From Leucothrix mucor (GTDB lineage Bacteria; Pseudomonadota; Gammaproteobacteria; Thiotrichales; Thiotrichaceae), in assembly GCA_015662325.1 (NCBI GenBank), contig DQUJ01000054.1, forward strand, positions 1 through 5,222: a stretch of 5,222 nt of DNA. The letters are read 5' to 3'. Below the pieces are notes generated by a model. That model saw nothing but the letters and a program-made list of their open reading frames with translations. It did no database searches and was not told where the DNA came from. Numbering within the stretch: position 1 is the first letter of the stretch; each line of letters opens with the position of its first letter. The position numbers and the translations under genes are program-made. Positions 1 through 5,222 of the stretch are shown piece after piece.

Positions 1-90
1 CATTCTTTAAACTTGTTGGGTGATAGTAATTCTTTGCTCGATAATAGTGATTCTAAATACTCGCTGGCGAGTTCTTTAAGAAAAAAATAA
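1..90 (+). CDS. Possible 3' end of a convergent, unidentified gene (partial)
   Basis: The first plus-strand frame is open from the window edge to a TAA at 88-90, immediately followed by a second in-frame TAA. It gives 29 residues, starting HSLNLLGDSNSLL and ending SSLRKK. The peptide is Ser/Leu/Asp-rich with a basic tail, which would suit a protein C-terminus converging on glnD. I recognise no family. The stretch is too short to separate from chance, and the minus strand of the same region is also open (3-110, no usual start codon), so at most one of the two readings is likely to be real. The plus-strand reading is preferred because it needs no start inside the window and ends in tandem stops. 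Confidence 0.25.
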   Translation, partial: HSLNLLGDSNSLLDNSDSKYSLASSLRKK

Positions 91-101
91 TAATTTTTTA
101 T

Positions 102-134
102 CTTCTCTTTCTAGTGTGGAGGCGGTTAGAGAAG
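102..134. repeat. Inverted repeat downstream of glnD
   Basis: CTTCTCT at 102-108 is an exact inverted match to AGAGAAG at 128-134, with 19 bases between them. Read on the minus strand it lies about 60 bases after the glnD stop and is followed, after an A-rich gap, by a T-rich run around 81-87. That layout loosely recalls a glnD terminator. The loop is long, the stem is short, and the T-run does not directly follow the stem, so this is weak. Nothing else is recognised between 91 and 195. Confidence 0.25.
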
Positions 135-195
135 GGTAGAGTGATGTGGTTTAAATTCTGATTCTCCCTATAGAAAGTGCAGCAAACAACCCATA

Positions 196-2793
196 TCAAT
201 TAATAATATCAGCTTGGTTACTCAAAGCTTTTATAATTGCACTTCTAATTAATTCTTGTTTATTCTCATCTGAAATGATGTGGTCGCCTTGGGTAGTTAC
301 ATGAAAAATATCTTCTGCCATTTCCCCTAAAGTGGCAATTTTTGCATCGTGTATATTTAACCCTTGTTCGTTAAACACATGGCTGATTCTTGTCAGAAGT
401 CCAACGCTGTCTGCGGTAGTAATAGTAATAATGGTTTGTTGGCGTGCTTCATCTAAGTCAAAATAAACGCGGGTAGGGGTGTCGAAGTGTTTTAATTGTC
501 GAGGAGTGCGGTACTGATTAAAGTTGTAATCAGGTTCATCGGTTGCGTTTAGCGATAAGCTACTTTCGAGTTTTTCGATCAATTGATCTTGATCTTCTTC
601 TAAAATAATCATTTTATTATCTGCGGTAAGCAGGTTGAGCGTATCCAGTACATAACCATCTTTGGATGTGTTGATGCGTGCCGCTACGATATTAAGATTT
701 TGTTGTTCTAAAATTGAGGTGATCTTAATAAATAAATTTTTGTGATCTTTTGTATAAATGAATAATAAAGAGCTATTGTTTTTCTCGTTGGCGAGTAATT
801 TTATTGTGGGTGTTTCAGAATTCTTGGGAAGAATCTCATTAATATGCCAGCTTAAAGAGGCAACGGTATGTTGTAAAATATAACGGTGATTAAAACGATT
901 CCAAAATATTTCGATGGTTTTTTGGTCAAAATTATGTTTTTGTAATTGTGCAATCACCGCTTTTTTCTTACGTTCGATTAATTCTGTGCTGTTTTTATTG
1001 GCAGAGTGGTTGCTGTGTAATTGTCTTTTAGTGGCGCGATACAGATCTTTGAGTAATGAGTGTTTCCAATTGTTTAGTAGGGTAGGGTTGGTGCCCTTGA
1101 TGTCGCAAATGGTCAGTAGGTATAAATAATCTAAACGCGGTTGAATCACGACCGTATCAACGACTTTTTGTATGACTTCAGGGTCGGTAATGTCTTTCCG
1201 TTGGGCGGTAGAGCTTAATTCTAAGTGATTTTTAACCAGCCAGCTAACGGTGCCTGAATCATGTCGATTGATACCATGGGAAATACAAAAGTCAAACGCA
1301 TCTACGGCCCCTTTTTCGGAATGGCTGCCGCCTCTGCCTTTGGCAATATCGTGGAATAACCCTGCAAGATAGAGAATCATTGGGATTTGTAAATTCTTGA
1401 AAATCTTACTGCAAAAAGGTAATTCTTCCATACCTTCTTTAGTGCTTAAACGACGAATATTACGTATTACGTTGATGGTATGATCATCCACCGTGTAAGC
1501 GTGAAATAAATCATATTGCATGCGCCCAACAATGTTTTCAAAAGCAGGAATATAAGCAGCTAAAACACCGTAGCGATTCATTCTATGAAGCGCAAAGGTA
1601 ATGCCTTTATGCTCCGACATGATATTGATAAATATTTGTTTGTGATGATCGTTATTACGAAATTCATCATTGATTAGATGTCTATGGCGTTTGAGTTCGC
1701 GCAGCGTTTTGGGTGTTAAGCCTTTAACTTCAGGTACAATTTGCATGATGTGAAACACTTCTAATAACGTATGCGGATGTGTTTCGAATAACGTTTCAGG
1801 AGTGAGTTGTAAATAGCCGCCAACATGGCTGTAATAATCATTAATAGGCGTAGGTGTGATTTTATTGGTTTGTAAAATATGTTCGCGTAATAAGCCTAGT
1901 AACATTTCATTTAAGCGTTCTAATTCCGTGATGGTACGGTAATAACGTTGCATGAATGATTCGATAGATTGGTTGTTTTCATCATCGGTATAGCCAAAAC
2001 TATGTGCTAGATCACGCTGATGATCAAATAATAAACGGTCTTCTTTACGTCCTGTAATTTGGTGTAAGGCAAAGCGAACCTGCCATAAAAAATCACGTGC
2101 CTCGATGAGTGCTTGGTACTCTTCTTTGTTAAGTAAACTAAAATCAATGAGATTAAAACGACTCAGTTCTTTTAATGAGTGTGTGCCAAATTCACGTAGA
2201 GCAATCCAGCCGATGGTTTGCAAATCGCGTAAACCGCCGGGGCCATCTTTAAGGTTAGGTTCGACGCGGTAGGCGGTATCTCCGTAGCGATTATAACGTT
2301 GCTTTTGTTCAACTAATTTTGCATTAAAAAATTCGGTGCTTGACCAGATTTTATCGACTGAAATTTTATCATGTAACTGCTTAAATAAATCTTGATTACC
2401 ACACAGGTAACGAGATTCGATTAAGTTAGTAATAACCGTCAGGTCTTTTTCTGCTTCTGATACACATTCATCCAGCGTCCTAACGCTATGGCCAATTTCC
2501 AAACCAAAATCCCACAGCGTTGTAACAAAATCAGAGAGTTGTTCCGAGGATTTGTCATCGGGTTCTTCTTTTAGCAAGAGGAGTAAATCAACATCCGATG
2601 CGGGGTGCATTTCTTCGCGCCCATAGCCACCGACAGCAACCAATGCCGCATTTGGAATAGCGTATTTATCCCACAGTTCAGTCAGTAGCTTATCAACAAT
2701 CTGACTACGCTTTTTTAGTAATAACCCAATGCTTTCACCTTGTTTAAAGGCTTGGTGAAGGGCTTCGTTGTTTTCTTTGATTATGGTTTTAAT
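196..2793 (-). CDS. glnD: Bifunctional [protein-PII] uridylyltransferase / uridylyl-removing enzyme
   Basis: GlnD is the cytosolic glutamine sensor. It adds UMP to PII proteins (GlnB/GlnK) when glutamine is low and removes it when glutamine is high, and so controls glutamine synthetase adenylylation and NtrBC. From the proposed start the protein has 865 residues (E. coli GlnD has about 890). In order it shows an N-terminal helix region (1-50); the nucleotidyltransferase motif GGYGREEMHP-SDVDLL at about 55-71 with metal-binding Asp67 and Asp69; the family signatures TNLIESR and PGGLRDL; FHAYTVDDHT near 430; an HD domain with HDIAKGRGGSH near 481-491 for the uridylyl-removing activity; and two C-terminal ACT domains (about 673-740 and 785-855) expected to bind glutamine. 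All key residues seen are intact. The start is unusual: no in-frame ATG, GTG or TTG precedes L51, yet upstream codons still encode family-like sequence such as FKQGES and KKRSQIVDKLLTELW. ATT at 2791-2793 is chosen. The gene lies 10 bases after the lipoprotein stop. Confidence 0.95.
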   Translation of the reverse strand: MKTIIKENNEALHQAFKQGESIGLLLKKRSQIVDKLLTELWDKYAIPNAALVAVGGYGREEMHPASDVDLLLLLKEEPDDKSSEQLSDFVTTLWDFGLEIGHSVRTLDECVSEAEKDLTVITNLIESRYLCGNQDLFKQLHDKISVDKIWSSTEFFNAKLVEQKQRYNRYGDTAYRVEPNLKDGPGGLRDLQTIGWIALREFGTHSLKELSRFNLIDFSLLNKEEYQALIEARDFLWQVRFALHQITGRKEDRLLFDHQRDLAHSFGYTDDENNQSIESFMQRYYRTITELERLNEMLLGLLREHILQTNKITPTPINDYYSHVGGYLQLTPETLFETHPHTLLEVFHIMQIVPEVKGLTPKTLRELKRHRHLINDEFRNNDHHKQIFINIMSEHKGITFALHRMNRYGVLAAYIPAFENIVGRMQYDLFHAYTVDDHTINVIRNIRRLSTKEGMEELPFCSKIFKNLQIPMILYLAGLFHDIAKGRGGSHSEKGAVDAFDFCISHGINRHDSGTVSWLVKNHLELSSTAQRKDITDPEVIQKVVDTVVIQPRLDYLYLLTICDIKGTNPTLLNNWKHSLLKDLYRATKRQLHSNHSANKNSTELIERKKKAVIAQLQKHNFDQKTIEIFWNRFNHRYILQHTVASLSWHINEILPKNSETPTIKLLANEKNNSSLLFIYTKDHKNLFIKITSILEQQNLNIVAARINTSKDGYVLDTLNLLTADNKMIILEEDQDQLIEKLESSLSLNATDEPDYNFNQYRTPRQLKHFDTPTRVYFDLDEARQQTIITITTADSVGLLTRISHVFNEQGLNIHDAKIATLGEMAEDIFHVTTQGDHIISDENKQELIRSAIIKALSNQADIIN

Positions 2794-2806
2794 TGGTTAG
2801 ACCTTA
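2791..2806 (-). promoter_or_regulatory. glnD: Ribosome-binding site and proposed AUU start of glnD
   Basis: On the minus strand, TAAGG (2806-2802) is followed by 8 bases and then ATT (2793-2791). An in-frame TAA at 2799-2797 sets the upstream limit. Codons between that stop and 2643 include no ATG, GTG or TTG; the first conventional start is the TTG at 2643-2641, which falls inside the conserved LVAVGGYG strand and would remove about 50 family-like residues. The AAGG overlaps the TAA stop of the upstream lipoprotein gene, which suggests translational coupling. AUU initiation is known for infC and pcnB in E. coli, where it keeps expression low or regulated. That the same applies here is inference. 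ATC or ATA a few codons downstream are less well placed alternatives. Confidence 0.6.
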
Positions 2807-4309
2807 ATTGTTTACGTTGGCAGGCGTATTGTTTTTAATGAGCGTATTGAGTTGCAAAGGAACAGTCCTGCCATCGACGTTTTCTGTTGTTAATAAAACA
2901 TGATGTCTAGTCGATGTAGTAAATTTATTATTATTGATTTGCGTGTCGAGAACAGGGCGATCCAGTTTTAGTGTTCGATACGGTGTTCCCACTCGTATAT
3001 CGACTTGAACATTCGAACCTGTAAAGGTATTGCTAGTAATAGAGGTATCATCATCCTCTACTATTACGCCAATTTTAGCGTTACTAAAGAGATTGTTTTT
3101 AATTTCGTTATGTTTGGCAAAATCCTCGTAATATCTTGCTCTTTCTCTGTGTAAACCACCGGCATAGTGAACAACACCTTCATGAATGAGAGGAGAGCCA
3201 CATTCTAGATCATTCAAGTTTTTACTTTGTCGTGAAGCTACCCACACGCCAATATCTTCGTTAATAAATTTATTATTTTGTATAAGGTTATTGTCGGCAG
3301 ATTGATAACGAGGTACTTGGTTTGCATCTTGAGCATGCTCGTTACAATTTTTATAAATCAATATTGAACCGCGTGCATTTTTAGAAAACACGTTGTTCTC
3401 AATTGTGTTGTGGGCAGAAGAATCTATTGCAATACCTTCTCGACTATCGTTTTCTAATTTTTTTCTTCTTCTTCGGTCAGAGATACTATAGTCAGAGTGT
3501 CCGTTTTCACTGATTGTAGAGTTTTTAATGATGTTTCTTTGCGAGCCTGAATCAAGATACAAACCTACAGCGCCGGTGTATTTTATTTCTGATCTATCAA
3601 GAACAAAGTCAGTAACAAAACGTCCAATAAAGAGGCCGTCTTTGTGGCTTGATAAAATTTTACAATTCTCTACTTTGATATTTTTTGGAGAGAGTGTGCG
3701 CAAATTCTCTTCTAAAGCGCTGACATTGATATTATTTTTCAAATCGGAACGACTGGCAGTGGATATACCAAAACTCACTCTTATTCCTCTAACGTAGTTT
3801 ATAAACGTACAGTTTTTAATGGTTACGTTGCTCATATGCCCGTTTTCGCTAGAGTGTATTTTTAATCCAAATAACAATGGAGCATCTTCTTCGCTGTATT
3901 GCACGTCAACAGCTTGTCGGAATTGTCTAGCTAGACCATTAAATACTGCGCCGTTACAATCAAGTGTAATGTTAGACTTGTTTACAATATTTAAGCTGAC
4001 GCGATCATATTTACAACCCGCAGGAAATGTAATGCTTTCATTGATATTGTTAGCCGTGATGTCGGTGTTGTTTTTTTCCCAAACAGGGCAATCCGCTGGA
4101 TTGGGCGGTAAGACCCTATCTGGTGTAGAAGGATTCGAGGTTGTTTCATGGAGCGCAGGCTCATAATCTACAGCTGCATTGACAACTTCGTCTTCAATTT
4201 GATCTCGGATTCTTTTAGTTTCTTCTTCGAAACTACAGGCGGATAAAATAAGCGATGTTGTTAATACGGTAAGAATGGCGGTTGCCGTTTTGGCAGTAAT
4301 GAATTTCAT
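2804..4309 (-). CDS. Lipoprotein with right-handed parallel beta-helix (PbH1/NosD-type repeats), function unknown
   Basis: This is a complete 501-residue exported protein. A lysine-containing n-region, a hydrophobic stretch and the lipobox LSAC end at Cys25, so signal peptidase II processing is expected. Residue +2 is Ser, not Asp, which favours the outer membrane. Residues 26-72 form an acidic/charged then Pro-rich linker. From about 93 to 495 there are some ten beta-helix rungs, with repeated patterns such as IKNCTF, VENCKI, IENNVF, IQNNKF, IKNNLF and INNNKF, giving an Asn ladder at the turns. Seven further cysteines (74, 99, 118, 167, 216, 322, 370) could form disulfides. Two loops interrupt the helix: a basic one at 278-284 (DRRRRKK) and a longer one at about 362-399 containing ECG and GGLHRERARYY. 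Such folds occur in polysaccharide lyases, epimerases, NosD-like proteins and tailspikes. No DPHD epimerase motif or lyase signature is seen, so the substrate is not assigned. The start is ATG with AAGGGA 4 bases upstream. Confidence 0.85.
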   Translation of the reverse strand: MKFITAKTATAILTVLTTSLILSACSFEEETKRIRDQIEDEVVNAAVDYEPALHETTSNPSTPDRVLPPNPADCPVWEKNNTDITANNINESITFPAGCKYDRVSLNIVNKSNITLDCNGAVFNGLARQFRQAVDVQYSEEDAPLLFGLKIHSSENGHMSNVTIKNCTFINYVRGIRVSFGISTASRSDLKNNINVSALEENLRTLSPKNIKVENCKILSSHKDGLFIGRFVTDFVLDRSEIKYTGAVGLYLDSGSQRNIIKNSTISENGHSDYSISDRRRRKKLENDSREGIAIDSSAHNTIENNVFSKNARGSILIYKNCNEHAQDANQVPRYQSADNNLIQNNKFINEDIGVWVASRQSKNLNDLECGSPLIHEGVVHYAGGLHRERARYYEDFAKHNEIKNNLFSNAKIGVIVEDDDTSITSNTFTGSNVQVDIRVGTPYRTLKLDRPVLDTQINNNKFTTSTRHHVLLTTENVDGRTVPLQLNTLIKNNTPANVNN

Positions 4310-4313
4310 TTTG

Positions 4314-4319
4314 TCCCTT
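4314..4319 (-). promoter_or_regulatory. Shine-Dalgarno sequence of the lipoprotein gene
   Basis: AAGGGA on the minus strand lies 4 bases before the ATG at 4309-4307. The spacing is a little short but acceptable, and the ATG is directly followed by a typical signal peptide, so this start is well supported. A second purine-rich stretch, ACGAGG (4330-4325), lies further upstream and is too far away to be the main site. Confidence 0.6.
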
Positions 4320-4343
4320 TTAAACCTCGTTAGAGTTACTATT

Positions 4344-4372
4344 ATTTTATATTTGAGTGGCTGTGTTATAAA
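4344..4372 (-). promoter_or_regulatory. Candidate promoter for the lipoprotein-glnD pair
   Basis: On the minus strand a -10-like TAAAAT (4349-4344) is preceded, after 17 bases, by TTTATA (4372-4367) as a weak -35. Transcription would start near 4337, giving a leader of about 28 bases that contains the Shine-Dalgarno sequence. The region is very AT-rich, so chance matches are common; a second -10-like TATTAT lies at 4385-4380. No other promoter for glnD is evident, since glnD starts 10 bases after the lipoprotein gene. Confidence 0.3.
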
Positions 4373-4400
4373 TCGTTCAATAATATTTTACTAGTTGGCA

Positions 4401-4443
4401 CTATAAAAAGCGCTGGAATGTGCTGGTGTAAAAAGCTTTATAG
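4401..4443. repeat. Repeat cluster between radA and the lipoprotein gene
   Basis: Two exact direct copies of TAAAAAGC (4404-4411 and 4429-4436) flank two copies of GCTGG (4412-4416 and 4422-4426). The outer ends form an inverted pair, CTATAAA (4401-4407) and TTTATAG (4437-4443), extendable by GC if two bases bulge. The cluster starts 18 bases after the radA stop and lies upstream of the candidate promoter. It could be a weak radA terminator, because short T-runs occur on the minus strand, or a protein-binding site. Neither role is established. The rest of 4310-4461 shows only the promoter-like and ribosome-binding elements listed separately. Confidence 0.35.
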
Positions 4444-4461
4444 ATTATGGTTATAGTTGAG

Positions 4462-5222
4462 TTAAATAAATTCTAACGCCTCATGTAAACGATGCGCACT
4501 CATTATTTTCATTCCTGAAATTTTAGTCCGGGGTAAATTACTTTTAGGAATAATGGCGCGTTTAAATCCTTGTTTTAACGCTTCTTTTAAACGTTCTTCG
4601 CCATTGGGAACGGGGCGGATTTCACCCGCAAGCCCGACTTCACCAAAGACCACTAAATCAGAAGGTAGCGGTTTGTTTCTAAAGCTTGAAAGCGCGGCTA
4701 ATATCATCGGTAAATCAGCGGCGGTTTCTGATATTTTCATACCACCGACGACATTGATAAACACATCTTGATCAAACATTGAAATACCACCGTGTCGATG
4801 TAAAACAGCCAGTAACATGGCGATACGATTTTGTTCTAGCCCTAAAACAACACGTCGCGCTTGTTGTCCGTGGCTTTCATCCACCAGTGCTTGTACTTCA
4901 ACCAACAATGGGCGTGTGCCTTCCCTTGTGACCATAATTACGCTACCGGCAACGGGTTCTTCATGGCGAGATAAAAAGATGGCAGATGGATTGCTTACGC
5001 CTATTAAGCCTTTGTCTGTCATCGCGAATACGCCTAATTCATTGACCGCGCCAAAACGGTTTTTGACGGCGCGCAAAATACGATAACGCCCACCGGGGTC
5101 GCCTTCAAAATAAAGTACCGTATCCACCATGTGTTCTAAAACACGTGGGCCTGCGAGCGTGCCTTCTTTGGTAACGTGTCCTGCAATAAATAGGGATGTA
5201 TTGGTTTGTTTGGCAAAGCGCG
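4462..5222 (-). CDS. radA: DNA repair protein RadA/Sms, C-terminal part (partial)
   Basis: RadA/Sms is a RecA-related, DnaB-like ATPase that drives branch migration and D-loop extension in homologous recombination. About 253 residues are visible; the start, zinc finger and Walker A region lie beyond the right window edge (full-length relatives have about 460 residues). The frame runs through the ATG at 5130 to the edge, with typical RadA sequence before it (TSLFIAGHVTKEGTLAGPR, then VLEHMVD), so 5130 is an internal Met and not the start. The RadA-specific KNRFG motif lies at 5050-5064. The C-terminal part is the Lon-protease-like domain, with GGMKISETAADLP and FGEVGLAGEIRPVPNG. As in other RadA proteins it lacks the Lon catalytic Ser/Lys pair (Ala and Arg occupy the expected places), so it is structural and not proteolytic. 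The protein ends normally with a TAA at 4462-4464. A 152-base gap separates it from the lipoprotein gene. Confidence 0.96.
   Translation of the reverse strand, partial: RFAKQTNTSLFIAGHVTKEGTLAGPRVLEHMVDTVLYFEGDPGGRYRILRAVKNRFGAVNELGVFAMTDKGLIGVSNPSAIFLSRHEEPVAGSVIMVTREGTRPLLVEVQALVDESHGQQARRVVLGLEQNRIAMLLAVLHRHGGISMFDQDVFINVVGGMKISETAADLPMILAALSSFRNKPLPSDLVVFGEVGLAGEIRPVPNGEERLKEALKQGFKRAIIPKSNLPRTKISGMKIMSAHRLHEALEFI

Noticed and set aside
81..100. A/T palindrome as an intrinsic terminator
   Set aside because: The possible stem consists only of A-T pairs; the nearby CTCGC/GCGAG element (61-71 region) lies on the wrong side of the T-run for glnD, so no convincing terminator is formed.
914..1129. 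71-residue plus-strand reading frame
   Set aside because: It lies wholly antisense to conserved glnD coding sequence; the peptide resembles no family and has no clear ribosome-binding site.
2641..2643. TTG as the start of glnD, giving an 815-residue protein
   Set aside because: It falls inside the conserved LVAVGGYG strand of the nucleotidyltransferase domain, and family-like sequence continues 50 codons upstream with a good Shine-Dalgarno before ATT.
3450..3480. Arg/Lys-rich, low-complexity stretch as a frameshift site in the lipoprotein gene
   Set aside because: The frame and the beta-helix repeat pattern continue normally on both sides, so it is better read as a basic loop.
3528..4166. 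Plus-strand frames of 89 and 115 residues opposite the lipoprotein gene
   Set aside because: The minus-strand frame has a signal peptide, lipobox and regular beta-helix repeats, so these are shadows of it.
4553..5086. Plus-strand frames of 72 and 89 residues opposite radA
   Set aside because: They are antisense to well-conserved RadA sequence and show no features of their own.
5128..5130. ATG as the start of a 222-residue radA product
   Set aside because: The frame continues upstream to the window edge with typical RadA sequence (GHVTKEGTLAGPR), so this Met is internal.

Overview
The window comes from an AT-rich gammaproteobacterium-like chromosome; this is inferred from the GlnD and RadA sequences, and the genus cannot be fixed. 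It holds three genes on the minus strand. In transcription order they are the 3' part of radA (4462-5222, cut by the right window edge), a complete gene for a beta-helix lipoprotein (2804-4309), and a complete glnD (196-2793). No RNA gene, insertion sequence or CRISPR array is visible.

Right part: RadA/Sms is a housekeeping recombination ATPase. Its visible part carries the KNRFG motif and the Lon-like C-terminal domain. After its stop come 152 non-coding bases with a small repeat cluster (4401-4443), a candidate minus-strand promoter (4344-4372) and a Shine-Dalgarno sequence before the lipoprotein gene.

Middle: the 501-residue lipoprotein has a clear lipobox at Cys25, a charged and proline-rich linker, and then a long right-handed parallel beta-helix with many Asn-Asn turns. 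Its substrate is unknown. It is the least ordinary gene here.

Left part: glnD encodes the bifunctional uridylyltransferase/uridylyl-removing enzyme that reports glutamine status to PII. Its conserved N-terminus can be followed 50 codons upstream of the first conventional in-frame start (a TTG at 2643), back to a stop at 2797-2799. No ATG, GTG or other TTG occurs in frame in that stretch. An ATT at 2791-2793 with a well-spaced AAGG is the best start, which would make this a rare AUU-initiated gene. The lipoprotein stop overlaps this ribosome-binding site and lies only 10 bases from the ATT, so the two genes are probably co-transcribed and may be translationally coupled.

Left edge: bases 1-195 lie downstream of glnD. 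They contain an inverted repeat and an open frame that may be the 3' end of a converging plus-strand gene, but this is weak. The main points of interest are the glnD start and the unusual pairing of a surface beta-helix lipoprotein with a nitrogen regulator.
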